NCBI GenBank assembly: GCA_965371445.1 | Contig: CBDUYN010000139.1 | Coordinates: 1 to 27,098 of the forward strand | DNA length: 27,098 nt | Direction: 5' to 3' | DNA from: DASWIG01 sp965371445 | GTDB taxonomy: Bacteria > Acidobacteriota > Thermoanaerobaculia > Multivoradales > J023 | In this document: positions 15,482-22,847 of the stretch, in pieces | How the letters are laid out: each line of letters begins with the position of its first letter | How positions within the stretch are numbered: position 1 is the first letter of the stretch | Translations under genes and position numbers: made by a program | Notes under the pieces: model-generated | What the model was told of the DNA's origin: nothing | What the model saw: the letters and a program-made list of their open reading frames with translations, nothing else | The model's database searches: none

Positions 15482-15510
15482 TTGGCGCGCCGATCGCTCG
15501 GCAGTACAAT
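15482..15510 (+). promoter_or_regulatory. Sigma-70-type promoter of the membrane spermidine-synthase-like gene
   Basis: TTGGCG (15482-15487) and TACAAT (15505-15510) are separated by exactly 17 bp. The -10 box is 5 of 6 to consensus. It contains the first two bases of the in-frame ATG at 15509, which therefore cannot be the translation start. Transcription would begin near 15517, about 40 nt before the GTG start at 15557. Confidence 0.65.
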
Positions 15511-15543
15511 GACGCCGAGCGCCGAAGAGTTACTTCGGGCTCC

Positions 15544-15550
15544 GGAGGAG
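15544..15550 (+). promoter_or_regulatory. Ribosome-binding site GGAGGAG selecting a GTG start
   Basis: A strong Shine-Dalgarno sequence lies six bases before GTG 15557. The competing ATG at 15509 has none. Confidence 0.75.
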
Positions 15551-15556
15551 GACGAC

Positions 15557-17821
15557 GTGCTTCTGGAATACCGTCTACCCTATTTTCTTGCCACGGCCGC
15601 CGGGATCGGCCTCGCTCTCCTCCTCTTCCACCTCCACCGCCGGCCGGCATCGGACGCGCCAGGATCGCAAGAGGGTTCTGACTGGCGCAGTCGCCTGAGC
15701 TTCCTGCCGGAGGAGCTTGGAGGCTTCTCCTACCGAAGGCTCGTCCTGGTAAGCGCCCTGGGGCTCTTTCTCGAGCTTCTGTTGATTCGCTGGATTTCTT
15801 CGGAGATTCGAATCTTCGCCTACTTCAAGAACTTCGTCCTCATCGCCTGTTTCCTCGGCTTCGGGTTGGGCGCGCATCTCTGCAAGCGACGGATCCATCT
15901 TCTGGCGTCCTTCGCCCCACTGCTTTATCTCAGCCTGTTGGTCAAGCTCCCCTGGCCGCCGCTACGTTCCATGGTCGCCGACCTGCCGCTCTACCTTGGA
16001 AGCTTCTCGGAAGTCCACATCTGGGGAATCCCCTCCATGGACCCGACGGGCTCGCGGCTGCTCCCTTTCCTGGCCGCCATGCTGCTCTCGGTGGCGATTT
16101 TCGGGCTCATCGCTCTGACCTTCATACCGGTCGGCCAGTTGATCGGCTGGAACATCGAGAACGCCGCCAACGGAATCTCAGCTTACTCGGCCAACGTTCT
16201 CGCAAGCCTTGGCGGGATCCTGCTCTTCGTCTTTCTCTGCTTCCTCTACCAGCCTCCCCTGGTGTGGCTGTCCTTGGCCGCGGTGATGTTCCTGGCGCTG
16301 TTTTGGAAAATCAAGCCGCTGCGCTGGATCTCGCTGGTGTCGCTTCTCCTCTGCCTTGGCCTCCTGAGCTTGCGAGACGACCCCGAGGCCACGGATTACT
16401 GGTCTCCTTACCAGAAGCTCTCCCTCAGCCCCACGATCGAGGACGGCGAGATCATGAGCTACTCCATCGAGACCAACAACAGCTGGTACCAGCACGTCGT
16501 CGACCTGTCCCCGGCCTTCGTCAACCGGCACCCGGGCAGGATGAAGGGCATCCCCCTTGAATTCGAACCCTACAACCTTCCCTACCGCTTCTTCCCGGCG
16601 CCGCCTTCCGTGCTGGTGCTCGGCGCCGGCATGGGCAACGACGTCGCCGCGGCCTTACGCAACGGCGCGCAGCGCGTCGTCGCCGTGGAGATCGACCCGC
16701 TGATCCAGCGGCTCGGAGCGCAGTTTCATTTCGAGAAGCCCTACGACTCTCCCCGGGTCGAAGTCGTCATCGACGACGCACGCAGCTACATCCAGGGAAG
16801 CGACGAGAAGTTCGACATGGTCGTCTTCTCTTTACTCGACTCGCACACCACTTCGTCGCATTTTTCCAACATTCGCATCGACAACTACGTCTATACGGTC
16901 GAAGCGCTCCAACGAGCCCGTCAGCTCCTGAAGCCGGACGGGCTTTTCATCGTCAAGTTCCAGGTCAGCGTGGCGTGGATCGCCGCTCGCCTGGAAGGCC
17001 TCATGGAGGAAGTCTTCGGCTGGAGAGCCTTCGAGGTGCAGGCGCCGACAAGCTTCACCGCGCCCGGGCGCTTTTTCTTCACGGGCTCCAAGGCTCGCCT
17101 GGAGAACATCCTCCAGGGCGACGACGAGCTACGAAGCTTCGTCGAGCGGCATGCCCGGGCGACGGATGTCACGGCGACGTTGACCACCGATGACTGGCCC
17201 TACTTCTATCAGCACGAACCCGGCCTGCCCGGGAGCGTCATCGTGATGTCGCTGATGCTCGTCGTGCTCTGTTGGCTGGCGATCCCGGGTATCGGCCTAC
17301 GCCGCAAGAGCATCCATTGGCATTTCTTTTTCCTCGGCGCCGCCTTCCTCCTCCTCGAGGCCCAACTGGTCAGCAAGATGGCTCTTCTTTTCGGCACCAC
17401 GTGGCTCGTCAACTCCGTGGTGATCTCCGGGGTCTTGCTGCTGATCTTTGCCGCCAACGTCTTCGCGGAAAAAGTCCCGAGGCTCTCGATTCGCTTCGCC
17501 TATTCAGGTCTTTTCACAACGCTCATCGTGTCCTGGGCTTTGCCGATGCCGTGGCTTTTCCTCGATTCCGTCGTCCTGCGAGCCCTCGTCGCGGGGCTCC
17601 TCCTCTGCTCACCGGTCTTTTTTGCCGGCATCGTCTTCATCAAGAGCTTCGCCGCGGTCCGGTTCAGCGGCGACGCGCTGGGCTCGAACCTGATCGGAGC
17701 CCTGATCGGCGGTACTCTCGAAAGCCTCTCGCTGTGGACCGGGATCTCTTCCTTGCTGATCCTGGCGGCTCTCCTTTACCTCGCCTCGTGCCTCTTCTTG
17801 GTGCGCAGAGCCGCGTCCTGA
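15557..17821 (+). CDS. Multi-pass membrane protein with spermidine-synthase-like methyltransferase fold
   Basis: A 754-residue polytopic inner-membrane protein. A first hydrophobic helix (FLATAAGIGLALLLF) starts near residue 8, and a block of hydrophobic helices lies at about 60-280. A soluble SAM-fold domain at about 300-560 follows, then another block of helices at about 570-750. Motif I is VLVLGAGMGNDVA (Gly-rich positions 356-361). Glu378 in AVEIDP and Asp406/407 in IDDARSYI match motifs II and III of spermidine synthases, and LLDSHTTSSHFSNIR follows. Proteins with this layout are common in environmental bacteria and annotated as spermidine synthase-like; their substrate is not established. 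GTG 15557 is chosen because of GGAGGAG and because the upstream ATG overlaps the -10 box. The stop lies only 4 nt from the convergent propeller gene. Confidence 0.87.
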   Translation: MLLEYRLPYFLATAAGIGLALLLFHLHRRPASDAPGSQEGSDWRSRLSFLPEELGGFSYRRLVLVSALGLFLELLLIRWISSEIRIFAYFKNFVLIACFLGFGLGAHLCKRRIHLLASFAPLLYLSLLVKLPWPPLRSMVADLPLYLGSFSEVHIWGIPSMDPTGSRLLPFLAAMLLSVAIFGLIALTFIPVGQLIGWNIENAANGISAYSANVLASLGGILLFVFLCFLYQPPLVWLSLAAVMFLALFWKIKPLRWISLVSLLLCLGLLSLRDDPEATDYWSPYQKLSLSPTIEDGEIMSYSIETNNSWYQHVVDLSPAFVNRHPGRMKGIPLEFEPYNLPYRFFPAPPSVLVLGAGMGNDVAAALRNGAQRVVAVEIDPLIQRLGAQFHFEKPYDSPRVEVVIDDARSYIQGSDEKFDMVVFSLLDSHTTSSHFSNIRIDNYVYTVEALQRARQLLKPDGLFIVKFQVSVAWIAARLEGLMEEVFGWRAFEVQAPTSFTAPGRFFFTGSKARLENILQGDDELRSFVERHARATDVTATLTTDDWPYFYQHEPGLPGSVIVMSLMLVVLCWLAIPGIGLRRKSIHWHFFFLGAAFLLLEAQLVSKMALLFGTTWLVNSVVISGVLLLIFAANVFAEKVPRLSIRFAYSGLFTTLIVSWALPMPWLFLDSVVLRALVAGLLLCSPVFFAGIVFIKSFAAVRFSGDALGSNLIGALIGGTLESLSLWTGISSLLILAALLYLASCLFLVRRAAS

Positions 17822-17825
17822 AGCC

Positions 17826-20800
17826 CTACTTCAGCGCCGGAACGCCGCGCCCGGGCGTCCAGGGGACGCCTGCCGCTTCAAGCTTCTCCTCCAGGGCCTT
17901 GAGATCGGTCTCGATCAGTTGCACAAGCTCCCGGCGCACTTCGCCGAGCTCCTCGACCGCGATCTCGTAGCTGCGCAGATGGGTCGGTGTTGGCCCGTAG
18001 GTCGACGCCCGGTTGCCGGCCAGCACCACTCTCAGGCGCCGTGTGATCGACGGTGGAATGGGCTCGCCGAAGCGGTTCTGGCGTTCGTAGCCCTGGAGCG
18101 CCTCGCGCGCCTCGTGGAGGCGCCCTTCGAGGGCGCGAACCTCGTCGTCGAGGCGGGTGTCGCCGACCGTCGAGCGCATCAGCGCCTCCCGGATCGCCGT
18201 CAGGCGCCCGGCGGTCTGGTCGAGAACCGCCACCGTCCCCGTCACGACGCGCTGGAGCTCGCCGACCTGGCGCAGAAAGGCGACCGTCTCGGCGGGCTCC
18301 ATCCCCTTCAAGGTCGGCTCGACGAGCGAGACGACCTCGAAGCTCTGCGACTTGCCGAGCTCCGTCACCACGCCATTGACGCGCTTCGCCAGGTGGACGC
18401 TGTAGGTGCCCGGCGCCGCCAGAAAGCCAAGATTGCCGAAGCGCCCGCGGCGGTCGCCGGGCACCGCGAGCGCCGGGTAGCGCAGGTCCCAGGCGACGCG
18501 GTGGAACCCGGCCTTGACCGGTCCGCTGAGCCGCCGTACGACCTCGCCCGCCGCGTCGCGGACCGTCAAGAGGATCGCCGGTTCCTCTTCCCGGTCCTCC
18601 CGGCGCAGCTCCTCCCAGCCGGGATAGGGCGTGTCGCCCCCCTCCTTGGCGATTTCCTTTTCCTTGTCGCTCCGCACCGCCTGGCTCGTCTTCAGCTCGT
18701 CGCGCAGGTAGTAGGTGATCACGGCACCAAAAGGCGGATTGGGCGCGACGAAAAAGGCCGCGCCCTGGGTCGCTTTCTCGCCGCGTCCGAGCGGGCGCCG
18801 GGGGATGTACCACCAGGCGTCCTTGACCGGGAAGAGCTCGGCCTCCTGCTCCAGGACCTCCTCCGAGACGTGACGCAGCGGTGTATAGTCGTCAAAGACG
18901 TACAAGCTGCGGCCGAACGAGGCGCCGACGAGGTCGTTCTCGCGCTTCTGGATCACCAGGTCGCGGAACGGGATGTTGGGCACGCCGCCGGTCAGCTGGA
19001 TCCACTTCCATCCGCCGTCGCCACCATCCCCTTGGGGGGAATGAGGGGGGGGACCCAGCGTGAAGAAGATCCCGAATTCGGTGCCGAGGAAAAGCAGCTT
19101 CGCTTCGACGTGGTCCTGGACGATCCGCCACACGAGGTGACGCTCGGGCAGGCCGCCGGCGGCCGGCGATCCGGCGATCGACGTCCAGCTCACCCCACGG
19201 TCGGTCGACTTCGCGACGTAGGGCTTGAAGTCGCCGCTCTTGTGGTCGTCGACGACGGCGTAGACGGTGTCGGCGTCGTGGAGGTCGGCCTTCAAGTCGT
19301 TGACGAAGGCGTTCGCCGGCACGCCGGGAAGCTCGCTGACCTCGATCCGGCGCCAGCTTTCCCCACCGTCGCCGGTGACCTGGATCAGGCCGTCGTCGGT
19401 GCCGGCATAGATCAGCCCCTCGACGAGCGGCGACTCGGAGAGCGAGGTGACGTTGCCGAAGCTCGACATGGCCGACAGGTCCCAGACCGCGTCGATCGAC
19501 TGGACGCGTCCCATCATCGGCATCGTCAGCCGGTCCTGAGCGCGCGACAGGTCGCCCGAGACGCTCCGCCAGCTGTCGCCACGGTCGTCGCTTCGCCAGA
19601 CGCGTTGGCTCGCGTAGTAGAGCCGCGCCGGGTCGTGCGGGCTGATCAGGATCGGCGTGTCCCAGTTCCAGCGCTCGGGGCCCTCGCCCTTCTCGGGCTG
19701 CGGCTGGATGTAGACGGTCTCGCCGGTGCTCCGGTCGTGGCGCACCGGGTTGCCCTGCTGCGACTCGGCGTAGACGATCATCGGGTTGGTGGGATCGGCG
19801 GCGGGCTGGTGGCCGTCGCCGCCGTTGGTGATGAACCAATCGCTGTTACGGATGCCGTTCAGGTTCGTCGTCCGCGACGGGCCGCCCTGGCTGCTGTTGT
19901 CCTGGGTGCCGCCGTAGACGTTGTAGAAAGGCTCGGCGTAGTCGACCGCCACCTTGTAGAACTGGGTGATGGGGAGGTTCGAGACGAACTTCCAGTTCTT
20001 GCCCAGGTCCCAGCTCTCGTAGAGGCCGCCGTCGCTGCCCGCCAGGAGGTAGTCCGGGTCGCCGGGATCAAAAGCCAGGGCGTGGTTGTCGCCGTGCTTC
20101 GATTCCTCGCCGACGCGGCGAAAGCTCGTGCCGCCGTCCTCGGTGACGTTCATGCGGACGTCCATCTGGTAGACGCGGTCGAGCTTGTGCGGCGAGGCGA
20201 AGATCTCCTGGTAATAGTGGGGACCGGTGCCGCCGGAGTGGTAGTCGTTTCGTTTCTCCCAGGTCTCGCCGCCGTCAGCGGAGCGGTAGAAGCCCCCTTT
20301 GCGGTGGGCGAGCTCGATCGTCGCGTAGACGATGTCGGGATCGATCGGCGAGACGGCGAGGCCGATTTTCCCCATGTCCTCCTCGGGCAGGCCGCTTTTG
20401 AGCTGGCGCCAGGTCTGGCCGCCGTCGACCGACTTGTGGATGGCGCTCTCGGGACCGCCGTTGACGAGCGCCGCGACGGTACGGAAGCGCTGGTGGAGCG
20501 CGACGTAGAGGACGTCGGGGTCGCGCGGGTCCATGGCGACCTCGTTCGCTCCTGTATAGTCGCCGCCCCCTAGCAGCTTCTCCCAGGTCTCGCCGCCGTC
20601 GCTCGTCTTGTAGAGCCCACGCTCGCCCCCCGGCGACCACAGCGGACCCTGGGCGGCGACGTAGACGACGTCGGAGTCGCGCGGGTCGACGACGATCGTG
20701 CCGATGTGCTCGGAGTCCACGAGTCCCATGTTCTGCCACGACTTGCCACCGTCGAGGCTCCTGTAGACGCCGTCGCCGTAGCCGACGTGGCGTCCGCTGA

Positions 20801-21182
20801 CGTTCTCGCCCGTGCCGACCCAGACCGTCTCGGGACGGCTGGGATCAAGGGTGACGCAGCCGATCGAGTACGAGCCCTCACCGTCGAAGATCGGCGTCCA
20901 GGTGGTGCCGGCGTTGGTGGTCTTCCACACCCCGCCCGAGCCCACGCCCACGTACCAGGTGCTCTGGTCGTGCGGGTGGACGGCGACGTCGGCGATCCGG
21001 CCCGACATGAAGGCCGGACCGATGCCGCGGAGCTGCAAGCCCTTGAAGGTCTCGGCCGACAGCCGGGAGCTGTCCTCTTCGGCGGCTTTCCCGGCCTTGG
21101 ATTCCTGACCCTTTTTGGCAAGGGCGGACGTAGAAACGAGCGTTAGAGTCAACAGGATGGCGATGGCCTTGACGAGCCGCAT
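17826..21182 (-). CDS. Large exported Asp-box beta-propeller protein (sortilin/VPS10-like)
   Basis: A 1118-residue exported protein. Residues 1-22 form the signal peptide (ending SALA), followed by a Lys/Glu-rich linker. From about 50 to 660 it carries ten Asp-box-type motifs of the form S-x-D-G-G-x-T/S-W, for example SLDGGKSW, TSDGGETW, SVDGGQTW, SADGGETW and STDRGVSW. These mark blades of one or two sialidase/VPS10-type beta-propellers. The sialidase catalytic residues are not evident, so a binding role is more likely than glycosidase activity. About 800-960 looks like a beta-rich domain with an AGFHRVAWDLRYP element, and 990-1105 is helical with possible coiled coil. GAGGAG (21190-21195 on the complement) seven bases upstream supports the start. 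Homologues are abundant in protein-degrading Acidobacteriota and Bacteroidota, often beside peptidases. Ligand unknown. Confidence 0.9.
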   Translation of the reverse strand: MRLVKAIAILLTLTLVSTSALAKKGQESKAGKAAEEDSSRLSAETFKGLQLRGIGPAFMSGRIADVAVHPHDQSTWYVGVGSGGVWKTTNAGTTWTPIFDGEGSYSIGCVTLDPSRPETVWVGTGENVSGRHVGYGDGVYRSLDGGKSWQNMGLVDSEHIGTIVVDPRDSDVVYVAAQGPLWSPGGERGLYKTSDGGETWEKLLGGGDYTGANEVAMDPRDPDVLYVALHQRFRTVAALVNGGPESAIHKSVDGGQTWRQLKSGLPEEDMGKIGLAVSPIDPDIVYATIELAHRKGGFYRSADGGETWEKRNDYHSGGTGPHYYQEIFASPHKLDRVYQMDVRMNVTEDGGTSFRRVGEESKHGDNHALAFDPGDPDYLLAGSDGGLYESWDLGKNWKFVSNLPITQFYKVAVDYAEPFYNVYGGTQDNSSQGGPSRTTNLNGIRNSDWFITNGGDGHQPAADPTNPMIVYAESQQGNPVRHDRSTGETVYIQPQPEKGEGPERWNWDTPILISPHDPARLYYASQRVWRSDDRGDSWRSVSGDLSRAQDRLTMPMMGRVQSIDAVWDLSAMSSFGNVTSLSESPLVEGLIYAGTDDGLIQVTGDGGESWRRIEVSELPGVPANAFVNDLKADLHDADTVYAVVDDHKSGDFKPYVAKSTDRGVSWTSIAGSPAAGGLPERHLVWRIVQDHVEAKLLFLGTEFGIFFTLGPPPHSPQGDGGDGGWKWIQLTGGVPNIPFRDLVIQKRENDLVGASFGRSLYVFDDYTPLRHVSEEVLEQEAELFPVKDAWWYIPRRPLGRGEKATQGAAFFVAPNPPFGAVITYYLRDELKTSQAVRSDKEKEIAKEGGDTPYPGWEELRREDREEEPAILLTVRDAAGEVVRRLSGPVKAGFHRVAWDLRYPALAVPGDRRGRFGNLGFLAAPGTYSVHLAKRVNGVVTELGKSQSFEVVSLVEPTLKGMEPAETVAFLRQVGELQRVVTGTVAVLDQTAGRLTAIREALMRSTVGDTRLDDEVRALEGRLHEAREALQGYERQNRFGEPIPPSITRRLRVVLAGNRASTYGPTPTHLRSYEIAVEELGEVRRELVQLIETDLKALEEKLEAAGVPWTPGRGVPALK

Positions 21183-21238
21183 CTTCGTTCTCCTCGTTAG
21201 AATTCGTAGGACACGGCCAGACTACCACGGCGATGCGC

Positions 21239-21244
21239 TAGACT
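21239..21244 (+). promoter_or_regulatory. Possible -10 box giving a leaderless transcript
   Basis: TAGACT ends six bases before ATG 21251, where transcription would start at or next to the start codon. No clear -35 is present and the only ribosome-binding-like bases are AGG, so a leaderless start is plausible but weakly supported. Confidence 0.3.
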
Positions 21245-21250
21245 AGGCTT

Positions 21251-21667
21251 ATGAGACGACGACTCCTCCCGACCCTCCTCCTCGCGCTCCTCACCTCCGG
21301 CGGCGCCGAAGCCGCGGAGTTGGGCGAGGCGGTCCAACTGCACGTCGGCGACTCCGTCGAGATCGCCGAGCTCAGACTCACCTTCTCCGGCGTCGACGGC
21401 GACAACCGCTGCCCCAGCGACGTCCAGTGCATCGTCGCCGGCAGAGCCAGGGTCGTGCTCGAGATCGAGGACGGCGAGGGCTTGGAGACCCGGCTCCACG
21501 TCGACGTACCGCCCGGCGGCGAGGGCAAGGGATGCTTCGGCGACTACGAGATCGTGGTCGACGTCGAGCCCGAGACCAAGACCAGCGAGCGAATCGACCC
21601 CGGCGCCTACGTCGTCACCATCGTTGCCGGCACCGCGGACGGTCCCGGGGAGGGAGATTCCCGATGA
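21251..21667 (+). CDS. Small secreted protein with a conserved CPSDVQC motif, function unknown
   Basis: A 138-residue protein with a signal peptide (MRRRLLPTLLLALLTSGGAEA). The mature part is beta-rich and contains FSGVDGDNRCPSDVQCIVAGRARV at about residues 46-69. The DxRCPxxVxC-x-AGxA pattern recurs in many small exported or lipid-anchored bacterial proteins of unknown function, and the two cysteines probably form a disulfide. A further Cys is near residue 97 (KGCFGDYE). The gene is coupled to the next one by an ATGA overlap (21664-21667). It is divergent from the propeller gene with a 68-nt shared upstream region. No lipobox is visible. Confidence 0.8.
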   Translation: MRRRLLPTLLLALLTSGGAEAAELGEAVQLHVGDSVEIAELRLTFSGVDGDNRCPSDVQCIVAGRARVVLEIEDGEGLETRLHVDVPPGGEGKGCFGDYEIVVDVEPETKTSERIDPGAYVVTIVAGTADGPGEGDSR

Positions 21668-22611
21668 GAACGCACACCTTCTCTCGCCTGAGCGTCCTTG
21701 CCGTCGTCGCGCTCGTCCTCCCGGTGGGCGCGCTCGCCGAAGAGGTCAACCGCACCTTCTCCCCCACCGTCGTCGCAAGCCCCGGCGGCACTCTCGCCGA
21801 CGGCACCGAGCTCTTCGACGTGGCGTCGGAATTCGTGATCACCACCTCCTGTGAGGAATTCACGAACCTGGGCACCGTCGCCACCCTGCGGCGTAACGGC
21901 GAGCCGGCCGCCAGCCAGGCGTTCAACGTGCTCTCGAACGGCGGCGACGCTCTCGCCGCCTGTAACGGGGCCGACGCCGTCGCCGGCGACTCCGACCCGT
22001 GCCTCCAAGCGTCGCCCTGCACGTCGTTTTTCCCCAACGTGGCGGGTGAAGAGCTCTTCCCCACCTGTGCTCTGCACGAGGGCTTCGGGCGTCCGGCGTC
22101 TTGCCGATGCGCGGCGCGGATCCCGGTGACCTTCTACGGCGTGGCGCTCCTGCCCGGCGACGAGGTCACCCTGGAAGTCGCTCCTTCGCCCGTCGCCACG
22201 GCACCCGAGAGCTTCACCGACGACGACGCGGTCCGCTTCGTCTTCGAAGGTCCTGGAGAACCGAATTGCGTCGCGAGCGCTCGGACCCTCTGCCTTCAAG
22301 GGGGCCGTTTCGCGGCCGAGCTCCGCTTCACCGACTTCGACGGCGACCAAGGACCCGGCTGGGCCGTCGCCACCGGGGCGACATCGGGCTACTTCTGGTT
22401 CTTTCGTCCTGACGACATGGAGCTTGGCGTCAAGGTGCTCGACGGACGGCGCCTGAACGGCGCCTGGTGGGTCTTCTACGGCGCGCTGTCGAACGTCGAG
22501 TACACGCTTCGCGTCACTGACACGGCGACCGGGGAGGTCCGGACGTACCTGAACCCCGCTGGCGAGCTCGCAAGCCATGCGGACCTGCGGGCGTTTGTAG
22601 AAGTGCCTTGA
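21664..22611 (+). CDS. Secreted cysteine-containing protein with a conserved C-terminal GRF/YFWFF domain, function unknown
   Basis: A 315-residue exported protein. The signal peptide spans about residues 1-25 (ending GALA). The middle region (about 50-150) contains at least eight cysteines (for example CNGADAV, CLQASPC, PTCALHEG, SCRCAARIP), suggesting disulfide stabilisation. The last 100 residues form a recognisable domain: LCLQGGRFAAELRF, then SGYFWFFRPDDMELGVKVLDG, NGAWWVFYGALSNVEYTL and VTDTATGEVRTYLNP. I associate this domain with many secreted proteins of Acidobacteriota, where it usually sits at the C-terminus. No catalytic residues are recognisable, so a binding or surface role is more likely. 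The start is fixed by the ATGA overlap with the upstream gene, indicating translational coupling and perhaps a two-component secreted product. Confidence 0.8.
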   Translation: MRTHTFSRLSVLAVVALVLPVGALAEEVNRTFSPTVVASPGGTLADGTELFDVASEFVITTSCEEFTNLGTVATLRRNGEPAASQAFNVLSNGGDALAACNGADAVAGDSDPCLQASPCTSFFPNVAGEELFPTCALHEGFGRPASCRCAARIPVTFYGVALLPGDEVTLEVAPSPVATAPESFTDDDAVRFVFEGPGEPNCVASARTLCLQGGRFAAELRFTDFDGDQGPGWAVATGATSGYFWFFRPDDMELGVKVLDGRRLNGAWWVFYGALSNVEYTLRVTDTATGEVRTYLNPAGELASHADLRAFVEVP

Positions 22612-22642
22612 ACGTTAGGTGTCAGGAGCTTACGGGAAACCG

Positions 22643-22654
22643 GCCCCTCGGGGC
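22643..22654 (+). terminator. Short GC hairpin downstream of the secreted pair
   Basis: GCCCC/GGGGC can pair around TC (or GCCC/GGGC around CTCG), 31 nt after the stop at 22611, with no T-run. The rest of 22612-22809 has no feature I can support. One open frame across it is rich in Asp/Glu/Ala but matches nothing I know. Confidence 0.25.
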
Positions 22655-22809
22655 TACGACGCTCTCGGAACGAACCAAGGGTGGTGTGTGCCCCTCCCCT
22701 CACGTCCGGAGCCCGAAGACCTCGACGAGGAGGCCCGTGTCTACGGCAGCCGCGGGGTCGAGGCCCTGGACGCCGACGGCGCCGCGGGCTTCGAGGAGGT
22801 GCCGCGGCG

Positions 22810-22838
22810 TTGCGCGAGCTTTCCCATGGTGACATACT
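22810..22838 (+). promoter_or_regulatory. Promoter placing transcription start at the ATG of the AraC-TPR gene
   Basis: TTGCGC (22810-22815) and CATACT (22833-22838) are 17 bp apart. The -10 ends nine bases before ATG 22848, so the predicted start point (about 22845) leaves at most a few untranslated bases. No Shine-Dalgarno sequence precedes the ATG. Both facts agree with a leaderless mRNA. Confidence 0.45.
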
Positions 22839-22847
22839 CACCGGCGC

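Noticed and set aside
17919..20573. 884-codon open frame on the plus strand
   Set aside because: It is antisense to the Asp-box propeller gene, whose motifs and signal peptide are clear. The plus-strand translation has no family features.
22619..22847. Acidic open frame upstream of the AraC-TPR gene
   Set aside because: It has no ribosome-binding site or recognisable motif, and it runs out of frame into the regulator gene.
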